Positions 1-12,289 of a stretch of 64,000 nucleotides of DNA are shown here, one piece after another. Each line of letters starts with the position of its first letter. Positions within the stretch are counted from its first letter, which is position 1. Under the pieces are notes generated by a model. That model worked only from the letters and a program-made list of their open reading frames with translations. It made no database searches and had not been told where the DNA came from. The position numbers were made by a program, and so were the translations under genes. Origin of the DNA: Rhinopithecus roxellana (taxonomy: Eukaryota; Chordata; Mammalia; Primates; Cercopithecidae); contig NC_044559.1 of assembly GCF_007565055.1 (NCBI RefSeq), positions 36,175,046-36,239,045 of the forward strand, in the 5' to 3' direction.

Positions 1-139
1 ATTCTTACCAACACTTTCTTGTTACTAAAGGAAGATAATTAGCAGGTGGGATTTAGTATATGGCTGTGAAGATGGAATTAGTGATTTCTCATTAGCAAGT
101 GTTCTTGTTAACCCTCCTAAGGGAAATGGAAAACTCATG

Positions 140-350
140 TTTATTGATATTGAATATCCACTTGATGTTAAGCACTAGGCTAGGCAGTTTAAATGTCATC
201 TAATCCTCACAAAGATCGTGTTGGGGAAGTACTCAGTACTATTATCCCCATTTTACAGTTGAGAAAATTGACATTCAGAGAAGTTATTTGCTTCTAATAG
301 ATGGTAGAGCTAGGATTAGGACTTGAATTTCAATCTCCTGATTTAAAAGC
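140..350 (-). repeat. MIR
   Basis: The stretch contains a diverged minus-strand MIR: the block around ATTATCCCCATTTTACAG, then GAGAAGTTATTTGC and GGTAGAGCTAGGATTAGGAC, in the order expected for MIR. Confidence 0.75.
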
Positions 351-559
351 GTATGTTGTTTGTACTTCATCTTGCTAAGAATTCAGAATCTAATATGTTT
401 GAATTATTTCAATTGTATAAGTATTTATTACTCAACACTTAATTCCAGAGACTGTCACAGGCTTAGAGTACATAGTAAGGAAGAAGGCATAGCTATTGCA
501 GTGACTTTAGATACCAACTACCTGCAGTTGGGCTAGAACAGATTTCCAGGTTAAGAGCA
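351..559. other. Unassigned upstream intron
   Basis: AT-rich sequence without a convincing coding, RNA or repeat signature. By position relative to the first ATRNL1 exon it should be intron. Confidence 0.5.
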
Positions 560-1112
560 CAGTCCACTACAACAAGGGTCTCCTCTCCACCCCAGATCCC
601 CTTACCAGTCCTTGGCCTGTTAGGAACTGGGCTACACAGTAGGAAGTGAGTGGTGGGCAAGTGAGCAAAGCTTCATCTTTATTTACAGCTGCCCTCATTG
701 CTTGCATTACTGCCTGAGCTCCGCCTCCTGTCAGATCAGCGGCGGCATCAGATTCTCGTAGGAGTACAGGCCCTATTGTGAACTGTGCATGTGAGGGATC
801 TAGGTTGCTCATTTCTTGTGAGGATCTAATGCCTGATGATCTGTCACTGTCTCCCATCACCCCCAGATGGGATCATCTAGTTGCAGGAAATCAAGCTCAG
901 GGCTTCCACTGATTCTACATTATGGTGGGTTGTATAATTATTTCATTACATATTACAATGTAATAATAATAGAAATAAAGTACATAATAAACGTAATGTG
1001 CTTGAATCATCCCAAAATCGTCCTCCCCCTGGTCTGTGGAAATTTTGTCTTCCATGAAACTGGTCACTGGTTCCAAAAAGGTTGGGGACTGCTGCTCTAT
1101 AACACTGCTGTC
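560..1112. mobile_element. hAT-type non-autonomous DNA transposon
   Basis: The segment holds a known medium-reiterated element: CTTGGCCTGTTAGGAACTGG near the left, GCCTGAGCTCCGCCTCCTG and GATCTAATGCCTGATGATC in the middle, and AAAAAGGTTGGGGACTGCTG at the right end, which is the terminal-repeat-like end of this family. The family is hAT-like by recognition; its exact name is not assigned. Open frames at 567-860 and 867-1157 are chance frames in this repeat. Confidence 0.7.
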
Positions 1113-2069
1113 ATTTTAGACAATAGCTGCAAGCTTGGTGGTCCCCACCTACTCTGACCATCTGGCTACATATTTAGGGGTTCCTACTTTCTCCAAAAAT
1201 TTTGATAATTGACTAGAATTATCATAGCACTCAGGAAAGTTCTACACTTATGACTATAGTTTTATCATAAAAGATAGAAATCAGAGCCAGTCAAATAAAG
1301 AGATGCATAGAATGAGGTCTGGGAGGATCATAAATGCAAAGCTTCTGGGTCCTCAGAATGTGTTAGCCACCCAGCACATCAACATGTATCACCAACAAGG
1401 AAGCTCATCTGAGCTTCAGGTGTGCAGAGTTTTATTGAAGTTTCATTATGTACCCATGAGTGATTGAATCATTGGCCATGAGACTGAACTCACATCTCTA
1501 GCCCCTCCCATCCCCTTCTCTCTTGGGAAGTTAGGCTAATACCATATGGCGCCAACACTTCAATCACATGGTTAGTGTTTCTGGAGTGGCCATCCCCTAT
1601 TCTCAATTATATCTTTACCTTAAATTAATTAGGGGCCCACCATGAGTCACCTCATTAGCATAAATTTTCAGGGCTCACTGTAAATAGGAAGACGCTCCTA
1701 TCACTCAGGAAATTTCAAGAATTTAGAGGTTATATCCCAAGAACTGGGGACAAAAGCCAGCCAATTCTTTAGTATGCAGTAGTCATGCATTAGTGGAGGT
1801 ATGTTAACAGATTTTTCACACAGCCTAGTTAATGTTACAGTCAGGTTATGAAAGAGTACTATATAATTTCAAAATAAATAATCCTTCATGTTGACTTTCA
1901 TCATGAGTAAAAGAATGAAGTATGGGGGTCAGGTAGGACATTCTAGAGAGAGAAAAGCATATATACAAAGGTATAGACACATTAAAGAGCATTATATTTT
2001 AGTGCAATAGTAAAAAGTTTTGAGTAACTTTATTGTAGGAAATGTGAAGGATACGTAGGAGTCACATTC
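1113..2069. other. Unassigned intron sequence
   Basis: No exon, RNA gene or clear repeat family is visible. A conventional ancient repeat may be present below the level that can be seen by eye. Confidence 0.4.
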
Positions 2070-2330
2070 CTCCAAAACAACAATCAGTATAGTGCTCATT
2101 TTGTGCCAGACAATGTGCAGGAGTTCTTTGTAAGCATTAGTTTATTTAATCCTCAAAATAACCTTTAGGTAGGTCTTAATATTGCAATTTTACAAATGCA
2201 GAATTGAGACACGGATTTTCTGTGAGTGGCCCAAAGGTTGCCTATCTAGTAAGTCAGAAAATGAATCTAGGTTATGTAATTGTAGATCCTAATCCCTTAA
2301 TCACTGTAATACTGCTGTCTTATACACCAC
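2070..2330 (-). repeat. MIR
   Basis: Minus-strand MIR relic: GTGCCAGACAATGTGCAGG, TTATTTAATCCTCAAAATAA, TTTTACAAATGCAGAATTGA, then TCTAGTAAGTCAGAAAATG, in MIR order. Confidence 0.75.
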
Positions 2331-2966
2331 ACTAAAGAAGTTGGACTTTGATTCTGTAGGCAAGACTTTTTAGAATGTGGAGAATGGATTGGAATGGAGA
2401 AGTGTTATTTTTTTTTACTGTGTGCTGGACAATTGTGTGTTGGATGTTGTGTTTGGAAAATCATATATAGTAATAATTTGAGGCCTAGAAAGATTATATT
2501 CTTGCAGAGACTACCTGGGGACACTAGCAATCCATATTCAACTCAATCCAAACTCAGATATTGGGGTGATTCATAGCTCAGCTGCAGTGCAGTCCTTTGG
2601 AGGGCCTAACTTTAGGTACTTTGCTTTTACTTCCAACCATTGAAATCTCAGTTCAACATGAAGGCCCTGGGTTTCACTTGTTGTTTCCCTCACTCTGTGA
2701 AATCCTTGAAATCCTTACCACGCAGTTTTTTTTTAGCCCCTCAAGTCTTACCTCCAGCCTTGAAATCAGCAAATGCCAATAGAGTAAGTGGCCTCAATGC
2801 CTGGGCAGGCCTTCAAGCTGATTTTTTTGTTTTTATATAATTTGTCATTTTACTAGACTTCAGTTGGTCCAAATTTCCTGGTGTATTATACAATAAGTAG
2901 AAACTCTCTTTTATTCATTGTTTTTAGAATATTTGTAAACAAAAAAACCAAACAGATCTGTTCTTT
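2331..2966. other. Unassigned intron sequence
   Basis: Nothing recognisable. Short frames here lack coding character. Confidence 0.4.
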
Positions 2967-3261
2967 CTTGTTTGTTTTTTGAGATGGAGTCTTGCTTTTC
3001 ACCAGGCTGGAGTGCAGTGGTGTGATCTTGGCTCACTGCAACCCCCTCCTCCCGGGTTCAAGCGATTCTCCTGCCCCAGCCTCCTGAGTAGCTGGGACTA
3101 CAGGCGTGTGCCACCACGCCCACCTGATTTTTTTTGTATTTTTAGTAGAGATGAGGTTTCATTGTGTTGGCCAGGATGGTCTCGATCTCTTGACCTCATG
3201 ATCCGCCCGCCTCCGCCTCCCAAAGTGCTGGGATTACAAGCGTAAGCCACTGCACCCAGCC
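2967..3261 (-). mobile_element. Alu, full length
   Basis: A complete minus-strand Alu (T-rich tail at the left, CACTGCACCCAGCC end at the right). An imperfect 14-bp target-site duplication is visible: CAGATCTGTTCTTT at 2953-2966 and CAGACCTATTCTTT at 3262-3275. The diverged sequence suggests an AluS-age copy. Confidence 0.93.
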
Positions 3262-4494
3262 CAGACCTATTCTTTTTATCACTTTCAGAGAGCTCTCAGA
3301 GACTAGCTGTATCTATTATAAAGACCTATTATTTTTAGTAATACCTTTATATGATTTTATTACAATGAGCAATATGTATGTATAACGAAGACTGGTGTCA
3401 TAGGGTTTGTATTATTTTGAGAGTCTCATTTTAAAATCATTTGTTGCTTCACAAACATAATCTAGTAGATGTAATAATAATTACTAAAGCGTTAAGAGTT
3501 GATTACTTTTTAACTTGTCTTTGAGAATGTATTTTCCAAATAAATTATTTGACTATAGTATTTCATTTATGTGTCAAATATGATTTGAATGGGGGAATTC
3601 AGTTCTTAGCGGTACTTAAACATAACTTTAACTCTTTCTAAAGGAATTGACTGTGTCGATTTATATAATTTGTTTGTTAGCAGCTTCTTTTCTTTCACCT
3701 ATTGCATGTTTTCATAGATTTAGAGAGGTTAGAACATAAAACTAAATGAAGATAGGTAATTTTCCTCATGAACAAGTAGTCTTAAAACGAAGTACAAGTT
3801 ACTAGTTTAAAACTATTTTGTACATTTATATCTCCCCCACTCCAAATTTTTGTTTGTGTGCTTACGGGCTTATGTGAGCCATATTTGTTTTGGAATAGTA
3901 ATATAATAGTAATATATTAATGCAATTTGCATAGATATGCAAAATTAGAAAAACATAAAAATATATATTTTTAAATTTTTAAAAATATTTAATTTTAAAT
4001 CACCTAGATAAATGTATTGGAAATGTACAGCTATAATTAGAATGTAATTGTAATTGCTTAGCTGATGTAGAGTGTCTTCAGCTTCATCGGATTTTTAAAC
4101 CAATCAGAATAAGTAAAGGTACAGGGTCACTTATTAGAGTAGCAAGGTGACTTTAAGTGAAGTTTTATATGAATTAAGTGAAAGAGTACCCTGTAGTATT
4201 ATGACAGGATGGATAGCAGGACAAGAAGGAGAAATGAGACATTGCCTTACAAATAATAAGAAAAAAAATGGGGTACAGTAGCATGAAAGTAGATTTTAGT
4301 GTATTGGCAGCAGTAGTAGAACTAATTTAGTGAGAAATGGAGAAGAACTTCTTTCAGATTTATTCTCCTTTTAGTTGCCCATTCTGATGTACAAGCATTA
4401 CTGATCCTGGTAAGAATATTTCTGAGTAAATTTTATGTGCTTAACAGTCTTATGTATATCTACACATACAATACTCAGTTTTGTTCTCTTTTAG
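3262..4494. other. Unassigned intron upstream of the CUB exon
   Basis: AT-rich intron, including the poly-AT stretch at 3955-4000. It ends in the TTTTAG acceptor of the CUB exon. No further feature is recognised. Confidence 0.5.
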
Positions 4495-4623
4495 TGGCTT
4501 GATAGTCCCTGAAATAAGGGGCAATGAAACTGTGCCTGAAGTTGTTACTACATCTGGCTATGCACTGTTACATTTTTTTAGCGATGCTGCATATAATCTA
4601 ACTGGTTTCAACATTTTCTATTC
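4495..4623 (+). CDS. ATRNL1: ATRNL1 exon: C-terminal part of the CUB domain
   Basis: The exon is 129 nt, bounded by a pyrimidine-rich TTGTTCTCTTTTAG acceptor and a GTAAGT donor. It enters in phase 1 (one base completes a codon) and leaves two bases of the next codon, so skipping it would keep the frame. The peptide runs from GLIVPEI through GYALLHFFSDAAYNLTGF to NIFYS, the end of the CUB domain of attractin-family proteins. Two N-glycosylation sequons are visible (NET and NLT). Attractin-like 1 is a single-pass type I membrane glycoprotein with CUB, EGF, kelch, PSI, C-type lectin and laminin-EGF modules; this part would be extracellular. The paralogue ATRN has related sequence, but the downstream kelch exons fit ATRNL1 rather than ATRN. 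This exon is not the first of the gene. Confidence 0.95.
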
Positions 4624-5946
4624 GTAAGTATTTTTTTAAAATTCCATCTTTTAATGATTCTTGTAATTTAATGTAAAAGAGTTTTTTTTTTGTTTATTTT
4701 TATTAATGTCTTATATACCAGAAGCAGACAGACTACTGTGTAAAATTTCAAATTAGTATGTAGGTTCCCTTCTTAAGTGACATAAAATCTTAATAGTATG
4801 CCACAAAATGTGATCTAAGCCTGTAAGTTTGGTTGAAAATCAATTATGAAATTTACAATTGTTTGTTGGCAAGTGATTAAGTAAACAAATACTAGTGTAA
4901 CTTTACTGGTAGCAACATATGTGTGAGATTGCACGGAGTTGTGAACTGCCTTTCAGTGCTTTAAGGCATATTACTTGTAATTTGAAGAGGATTATGGGAG
5001 CTGAGTTTTTGTAGTCTCTAATGCAGAGACTGTACTGAATGCTATACATACATTATGTCATTTAATTACCTTCAGTTCTGTCAAGTGGGTATATTTCCCA
5101 TTTACACATGAGGAAATTGTGGCTTGAGAGATATGTGGCTATATACCATTATCTCCTCTAAAATAAGAAAAGTAATATTCATTGTGAATCTGTTATATGC
5201 CTGACACTTTATAAAAACATTTTTATATCTAGAAGACTGAGGGTAAAGTAATGAGAGATGCTTTCAGATGCTTTCACAGGAATGGCTAGAGAGGAGGTCT
5301 ATATATTATTTTTTTTCTTTTCTTCAGAATGTAAAAATTGATAACCAGATAATTTTTCACCAGAAATATTCTAAATATCTTTGAATTAACAATTTATTAT
5401 GGAATTATTCATCCTACAATGTATCCAAGTATGTATGCAAGGGATAACAAATATATAGTAGAATATAATCAGTTAAAGAGTCTTAAAACTAAATATGATA
5501 AACATCCCTTTCCTTCTGTAAGAGTGTACAGGTGATAGCATGCTCTTTAAATATTATACAGCCAAGTTATATCTTGACTTCTCATATAGTTTTGAATATT
5601 CATGAATTTAATTTTTTTAATGTAAAATATACATTCAAAACATTTGAGTACTTAAGTCTTTACAAAACATTTTGCTTGGACCTGTACAGATCCTGCAGAT
5701 GTTGAGCATGTAGTCGTTAGACATTTGGAGTCTTGGTATCAAAGTAAATCTGTTGAATAAACTAAGACCAACTGCAAATAAATACTAACAATTTCATAAG
5801 AGTAAGAGGATACAGAGTAAAGAATTACATTGTGAAATTGTGTTACATTTATAAGCACATAGGACACAGTATAAAAATTATAAAATTTATGATGTATCAA
5901 CCGAAATTCTTTTTCAATTTGAATATATATGAATTATATTTTACAG
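4624..5946 (+). other. ATRNL1 intron, 1.3 kb
   Basis: This intron separates the CUB and EGF exons. It contains a MIR-like relic near 5020-5150. The rest is AT-rich sequence without a recognisable gene or RNA. Confidence 0.8.
5020..5150 (-). repeat. MIR fragment
   Basis: A short minus-strand MIR relic: ATGTCATTTAATTACCTTCA, then CCCATTTACACATGAGGAAA and TGGCTTGAGAG. Confidence 0.65.
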
Positions 5947-6155
5947 AATCAATTCTTGTCCTAACAATTGCTCTGGTCATGGGAAGTGTACAACTAGTAT
6001 CTCTGTTCCAAGTCAAGTATATTGTGAATGTGATAAATACTGGAAGGGTGAAGCTTGTGATATTCCTTACTGTAAAGCCAATTGTGGTAGTCCAGATCAC
6101 GGTTACTGTGACCTAACGGGAGAAAAATTATGTGTCTGCAATGATAGTTGGCAAG
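5947..6155 (+). CDS. ATRNL1: ATRNL1 exon: two EGF-like modules
   Basis: This 209-nt exon lies between a TTTTACAG acceptor and a GTAAGC donor. Its first base completes the serine codon begun in the previous exon. It reads without a stop through SINSCPNNCSGHGKC, a CEC-type core and WKGEACD, which is a complete six-cysteine EGF module. It then continues through YCKANCGSPDHGYCD and LCVCNDSW, a second EGF module whose last cysteine lies in the next exon. Sequons NCS and NDS are present. It leaves one base of a split glycine codon. These modules follow the CUB domain in attractin-like proteins and precede the kelch propeller. The cysteine spacing and sequence match what I know of ATRNL1. The following intron is 28.3 kb and carries most of the mobile elements of this window. 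Confidence 0.96.
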
Positions 6156-7271
6156 GTAAGCATGTGTGGTGTGATGGCTTTTGAAACACTGATTCATATG
6201 TGTAATAGATTAATACAAATTTCACATTTGTTTCGTTATAGTTTGCACACCCAAACCTCATGTATTTACTTTTATTTTTAGAATGTTCAGATTAATAATC
6301 AACTTCTTAATTTTTTTGTCACAAATAGAATTAATTGGCAAAGATTTTGTTTCCATACTACTTTGAAGACTACATGAAGTGATATATGAAACTGAATTGT
6401 TAGGTGTGTGATCATTATGGTCTTCTGTAATTTGTTGTCGACTCTCCCCAAATTTGGTGACTTCACTGAATTTAATGTGGTGCAATTCAAATTGGATTTA
6501 TAAGGGTAATATAAATAGTATATTACAAAAATAAATGCCCATCTTACAAGGTACTGCAGTATATGAAACTTATTTCTTAGGAAAGGCTGACATCTTGTGG
6601 CTATTTTAAAAAGAACTGGAATATTTTTAAAAGTATTTTAGCTGCCTATTGCAAAAGTCAGATTCCTAGGAAAGAATATCTAAGTAATTTTTATAAATAT
6701 CTATCATCAAAGATTAAGTTTATACTGAAGAATGTTGGCTTACTTGTTTATCTGGATATAAAATAATGAATATTATCATTATGAAATTAAGAGAGATGCT
6801 TAGTTATACATACACCTACCCACCTAAAGCTTACTTTTTGCTAGTTGCATTTACATATGAAGAGCTTCCTTTGTGCCAACATATTAATCCTGTTGAAATA
6901 GGGAAATTTGACTCAATAATTACATAATCTGAAGTACTTGATTATGTGTTATTATAATACAGTGTAATAAATAGTAGCAATAGTTCCTAAGTTAAAAACC
7001 AAAGAGAACATACTCTTCATGTAGTTGTATTCATTATTGCTGAGATGATGTTTTCAAAAAAGTGTTGTTGAGTATGTTCAGTACTTAGAGGAATTATTTT
7101 AGGCTTTGTATAAATTATGCCTGTCTTAAGCTCATGTTAGCTCATAAAAAATATTAGGTATGTCAACTGCACAAAAGATCTATGATTTCTTATTAAATCA
7201 AATTTGGTTACCAATTACAATTATGACAGATACAAATTTCCAAATGTTCTATAATTACAGGGACATGTATT
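6156..7271. other. Start of the 28-kb ATRNL1 intron
   Basis: AT-rich intron from the GTAAGC donor to the target-site duplication of the full-length L1. No recognisable element. Open frames here lack coding character. Confidence 0.5.
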
Positions 7272-7286
7272 TTAAGTGACTCTTTT
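7272..7286. repeat. Left target-site duplication of the L1
   Basis: TTAAGTGACTCTTTT is identical to 14336-14350, directly next to the L1 5' end. The left copy runs into further T residues, so its exact right edge is ambiguous by a few bases. Confidence 0.85.
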
Positions 7287-7800
7287 TTTAATAGTAATAA
7301 AATATTTTATTCAAATTGCAAAAAATAAAAAATGTTCAAATAGATAAAAGACGGAGTTACAAAAGGAAATTTCTAAGTCTTTCTCTTTAAAATATTTATT
7401 TAGGATAATTGATGAGTAAAAAACCATGTATATATACACACACTGTACAACATGATGTTGGATATATGTGTGTATATATATGTACACACACACACACATT
7501 GTGTACCTCACATACATGTCATTTCTTTGTTGTAAGAGCACTTAAAATCTGCTTTCATAGCAATTTTCAAATATACAATATATTGTTATTAACTGTTGTC
7601 GCTATGATATATATGGCAGATCTTTTGAAATTTTTAGAAACAATATGTGGAGTACACACTCACATATATTTTATTTACACAGATTTTTTTTACCTCCACT
7701 GCAACACTTTTTTATGACTTCTATTTTTCAGTCCCTTGTCTTCAGAAAAATAACTATTACAGCAATGCAAAGTAAGCAATGTGCCTTACATTTTAACTTT
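7287..7800 (-). other. Candidate L1 3' transduction
   Basis: This segment lies inside the target-site duplication but outside the L1 body. On the minus strand it follows the L1 poly(A) region and ends with AATAAA (7306-7311), then about 17 nt, then a short A-run (7283-7289). That is the arrangement left when an L1 transcript reads through its own weak polyadenylation signal and uses one downstream of the source locus. It contains a mixed TA/TG/CA microsatellite at 7430-7500. The second tail is very short, which makes this slightly less certain. Confidence 0.72.
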
Positions 7801-8064
7801 CTTTTTTTATTTTTATTTTTATTTTTTTATTTTTATTTTTTTATTATACTTTAAGTTCTAGGGTACATGTGCATAACGTGCAGGTTTGTTACATATGTAT
7901 ACTTGTGCCATGTTGGTGTGCTGTACCCATCAACTCGTCAGCACCCATCAATTCATTATTTATATCATGTATAACTCCCAATGCAATCCCTCCCCCCTCC
8001 CCCCTCCCCATGATAGGCCCCAGTGTGTGATGTTCCCCTTCCCAAGTCCAAGTGATCTCATTGT

Positions 8065-11000
8065 TCAATTCCCACCTATGAGTGAGAACATGCGGTGTTT
8101 GGTTTTCAGTTCTTGTGACAGTTTGCTAAGAATGATGGTTTCCAGCTGCATCCATGTCCCTACAAAGGATGCAAACTCATCCTTTTTTATGGCTGCATAG
8201 TATTCCATGGTGTATATGTGCCACATTTTCTTAATCCAGTCTGTCACAGATGGACATTTGGGTTGATTCCAAGTCTTTGCTATTGTGAATAGTGCTGCAA
8301 TAAACATACCTGTGCATGTGTCTTTGTAGTAGAATAACTTATAATCCTTTGGGTATATACCCAGTAGTGGGATGGCTGGGTCATATGGTACATCTAGTTC
8401 TAGATCCTTGAGGAATTGCCATACTGTTTTCCATAATGGTTGAACTAGTTTACAATCCCACCAACAGTGTAAAAGTGTTCCTATTTCTCCACATCCTCTC
8501 CAACACCTGTTGTTTCCTGACTTTTGAATGATTGCCATTCTAACTGGTGTGAGATGGTATCTCATTGTGGTTTTGATTTGCATTTCTCTGATGGCGAGTG
8601 ATGATGAGCATTTTTTCATGTGTCTGTTGGCTGTATGAATGTCTTCTTTTGAGAAATGTCTGTTCATATCCTTTGCCCACTTTTTGATGGGGTTGTTTGT
8701 TTTTTTCTTGTAAATTTGTTTGAGTTCTTTGTAGATTCTGGATATTAGCCCTTTGTCAGATGAGTAGATTGCAAAAATTTTCTCCCATTCTGTAGGTTGC
8801 CTGTTCACTCTGATGGTATTTTCTTTTGCTGTGCAGAAGCTCTTTAGTTTAATTAGATCTCATTTGTCAGTTTTTGCTTTTGCTGCCGTTGCTTTTGGTG
8901 TTTTAGACATGAAGTCCTTGCCCATGCCTATTTCCTGAATGGTACTACCTAGATTTTCTTGTGGGTTTTTATGGTATTAGGTCTAACATTTAAGTCTCTA
9001 ATCCATCTTGAATTAATCTTCGTATAAGGAGTAAGGAAAGGATCCAGTTTCATCTTTCTACTTATGGCTAGCCAATTTTCCCAGCACCATTTATTAAATA
9101 GGGAATCCTTTCCCCATTTCTTGTTTCTCTCAGGTTTGTCAAAGATCAGATGGCTGTAGATGTGTGGTATTATTTCTAAGGACTCTGTTCTGTTCCATTG
9201 GTCTATATCTCTGTTTTGGTACCAGTACCATGCTGTTTTGGTTACTGTAGCCTTGTAGTATAGTTTGAAGTCAGGTAGCGTGACGCCTCCAGCTTTGTCC
9301 TTTTGACTTAGGATTGTCTTGGCAATGCGGGCTCTTTTTTGGTTCCATATGAACTTTAAAGCAGTTTTTTCCAATTCTGTGAAGAAACTCATTGGTAGCT
9401 TGATGGGGATGGCATTGAATCTATAAATAACCTTGGGCAGTATGGCCATTTTCACGATATTTATTCTTCCTATCCATGAGCATGGTATGTTCTTCCATTT
9501 GTTTGTGTCCTCTTTTATTTCACTGAGCAGTGGTTTGTAGTTCTCCTTGAAGAGGTCCTTTACATTCCCTTGTAAGTTGGATTCCTAGGTATTTTATTCT
9601 CTTTGAAGCAATTGTGAATGGAAGTTCATTCATGATTTGGCTCTCTGTTTGTGTGTTACTGGTGTATAACAATGCTTGTGATTTTTGCACATTAATTTTG
9701 TATCCTGAGACTTTGCTGAAGTTGCTTATCAGCTTAAGGAGATTTTGGGCTGAGACAATGGGGTTTTCTAAATATACAATCATGTCATCTGCAAACAGGG
9801 ACAATTTGACTTCTTCTTTTCCTAACTGAATACCCTTGATTTCTTTCTCTTGCCTGATTGCCCTAGCCAGAACTTCCAACACTCTGTTGAATAGGAGTGG
9901 TGAGAGAGGGCATCCCTGTCTTGTGCCAGTTTTCAAAGGGAATTTTTCCAGTTTTTGCCCATTCAATATGATATTAGCTGTGGGTTTGTCATAAATAGCT
10001 CTTATTATTTTGAGGTACGTTCCATCAATACCGAATTTGTTGAGCGTTTTTAGCATGAAGGGCTGTTGAATTTTGTCAAAAGCCTTTTCTGCATCTATTG
10101 AGATAATCATGTGGTTCTTGTCTTTGGTTCTGTTTATATGCTGAATTACGTTTATTGATTTGCGAATGTTGAACCAGCCTTGCATCCCAGGGATGAAGCC
10201 CACTTGATCGTGGTGGATAAGCTTTTTGATGTGCTGCTGAATCCGGTTTGCCAGTATTTTATTGAGGATTTTTGCATCGATGTTCATCAGGGATATTGGT
10301 CTAAAATTCTCTTTTTTTGTTGTGTCTCTGCCAGGCTTTGGTATCAGGATGATGTTGGCCTCATAAAAAGAGTTAGGGAGGATTCCCTCTTTTTCTATTG
10401 ATTGGAATAGTTTCAGAAGGAATGGTACCAGCTCCTCCTTGTACCTCTGGTAGAATTCAGCTGTGAATCCATCTGGTCCTGGAGTTTTTTTGGTTGGTAG
10501 GCTATTAATTATTGCCTCAATTTCAGAGCCTGCTATTGGTCTATTCAGGGATTCAACTTCTTCCTGGTTTAGTCTTGGGAGAGTGTAAGTGTCCAGAAAA
10601 TTATCCATTTCGTCTAGATTTTCTAGTTGATTTGCATAGAGGTGTTTATAGTATTCTCTGATGGTAGTTTGTATTTCTGTGGGGTCGGTGGTGATATCCC
10701 CTTTATCATTTTTTATTGCGTCTATTTGATTCCTCTCTCTTTTCTTCTTTATTAGTCTTGCTAGCGGTCTGTCAATTTTGTTGATCTTTTCAAAAAACCA
10801 ACTCCTGGATTCATTGATTTTTTGGAGGGTTTTTTGTGTCTCTATCTCCTTCAGTTCTGCTCTGATCTTAGTTATTTCTTGCCTTCTGCTAGCTTTTGAA
10901 TGTGTTTGCTCTTGCCTCTCTAGTTCTTTTAATAGTGATGTTAGAGTGTCAATTTTAGATCTTTCCTGCTTTCTCTTGTGGGCATTTAGTGCTATAAATT

Positions 11001-11133
11001 TCCCTCTACACACTGCTTTAAATGTGTCCCAGAGATTCTGGTATGTTGTATCTTTGTTCTCATTGGTTTCAAAGAACATCTTTATTTCTGCTTTCATTTC
11101 GTTATGTACCCAGTAGTCATTCAGGAGCAGGTT

Positions 11134-11174
<41 letters not shown>

Positions 11175-12226
11175 AGGTGGAGTCTCGCTCTGTCGCCCGG
11201 ACTGGAGTGCAGTGGCCGGATCTCAGCTCACTGCAAGCTCCGCCTCCCGGGTTCACGCCATTCTCCTGCCTCAGCCTCCCGAGTAGCTGGGACTACAGGC
11301 GCCCGCTACCTCGCCCGGCTAGTTTTTGTATTTTTAGTAGAGACGGGGTTTCACCGTGTTAGCCAGGATGGTCTCGATCTCCTGACCTCGTGATCCGCCC
11401 GTCTTGGCCTCCCAAAGTGCTGGGATTACAGGCTTGAGCCACCGCGCCCGGCCCTAGGAGCAGGTTGTTTAGTTTCCATGTAGTCGAGCAGTTTTGATTG
11501 AGTTTCTTAGTCCTGAGTTCTAGTTTGATTGCACTGTGGTCTGAGAGACAGTTTGTTATAATTTCTGTTCTTTTACATTTGCTGAGGAGTGCTTTACTTC
11601 CAATTATGTGGTCAATTTTGGAATAAGTGTGATGTGGTGCTGAGAAGAATGTATATTCTGTTGATTTGGGGTGGAGAGTTCTATAGATGTCTATTAGGTC
11701 CGCTTGGTGCAGAGATGAGTTCAATTCCTGGATATCCTTGTGAACTTTCTGTCTCGTTGATCTGTCTAATGTTGACAGTGGAGTGTTGAAGTCTCCCATT
11801 ATTATTGTATGGGAGTCTAAGTCTCTTTGTAAGTCTCTAAGGACTTGCTTTATGAATCTGGGTGCTCCTGTATTGGGTGCATATATATTTAGGATAGTTA
11901 GCTCTTCCTGTTGAATTGATCGCTTTACCATTATGTAATGTCCTTCTTTGTCTCTTTTGATCTTTGATGGTTTAAAGTCTGTTTTATCAGAGACTAGGGT
12001 TGCAACCCCTGCTTTTTTTTTGTTCTCCATTTGCTTGGTAGATCTTCCTCCATCCCTTTATTTTGAGCCTATGTATGTCTCTGCATGTGAGATGGGTCTC
12101 CTGAATACAGCAGACTGATGGGTCTTGACTCTTTATCCAGTTTGCCGGTCTGTGTCTTTTAATTGGAGCATTTAGTCCATTAACATTTAAGGTTAATATT
12201 GTTATGTGTGAACTTGATCCTGCCAT
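8065..12226 (-). pseudogene. L1 ORF2 (endonuclease-reverse transcriptase), broken and Alu-interrupted
   Basis: ATG at 12226. The endonuclease begins with HITILTLNVNGLNAPIKRHR and CCIQETHL. It shifts frame in an A-run near 12010-12030, then continues with NIYAPNTG, GDFNTPLSTLDRS and SDHSAIKLEL. An AluY then interrupts the frame at 11138-11453. The reverse transcriptase follows with TGTRQGCPLSPLLFN and the catalytic SLFADDMIVYLENP. It shifts again near 9570 and near 8965, and a TGA replaces tryptophan at 8861-8863. The C-terminal part (8808-8065) includes the cysteine-rich RCWRGCGEIGTLLHCWWDC and ends GGN. At least five lesions make it non-functional. The order of lesions is unknown. Confidence 0.95.
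11138..11453 (-). mobile_element. AluY inserted in L1 ORF2
   Basis: A complete Alu with a long T-run at its left, in the same orientation as the L1. It is flanked by a perfect 15-bp repeat, AGGAGCAGGTTGTTT, at 11123-11137 and 11456-11470. Bases such as GTGGCCGGATCTCAGCTCA, CTACCTCGCCCGGCTAG and GGCTTGAGCCACCGCGCC match Old World monkey AluY lineages rather than common human AluY. Because it sits inside the L1, it is younger than the L1. Confidence 0.95.
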
Positions 12227-12289
12227 TATAATATTAACTGGTTATTTTGCTCGTTAGTTGATGCAGTTTCTTCCTAGCCTCGATGGTCT

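Noticed and set aside
567..1157. Two opposing frames near the window start
   Set aside because: They lie in an hAT-type repeat and have no coding character.
2979..3245. 88-codon open frame with a proline-rich peptide
   Set aside because: Pure Alu translation, as are the frames at 11022-11393, 21958-22179, 33716-34068 and 53049-53371.
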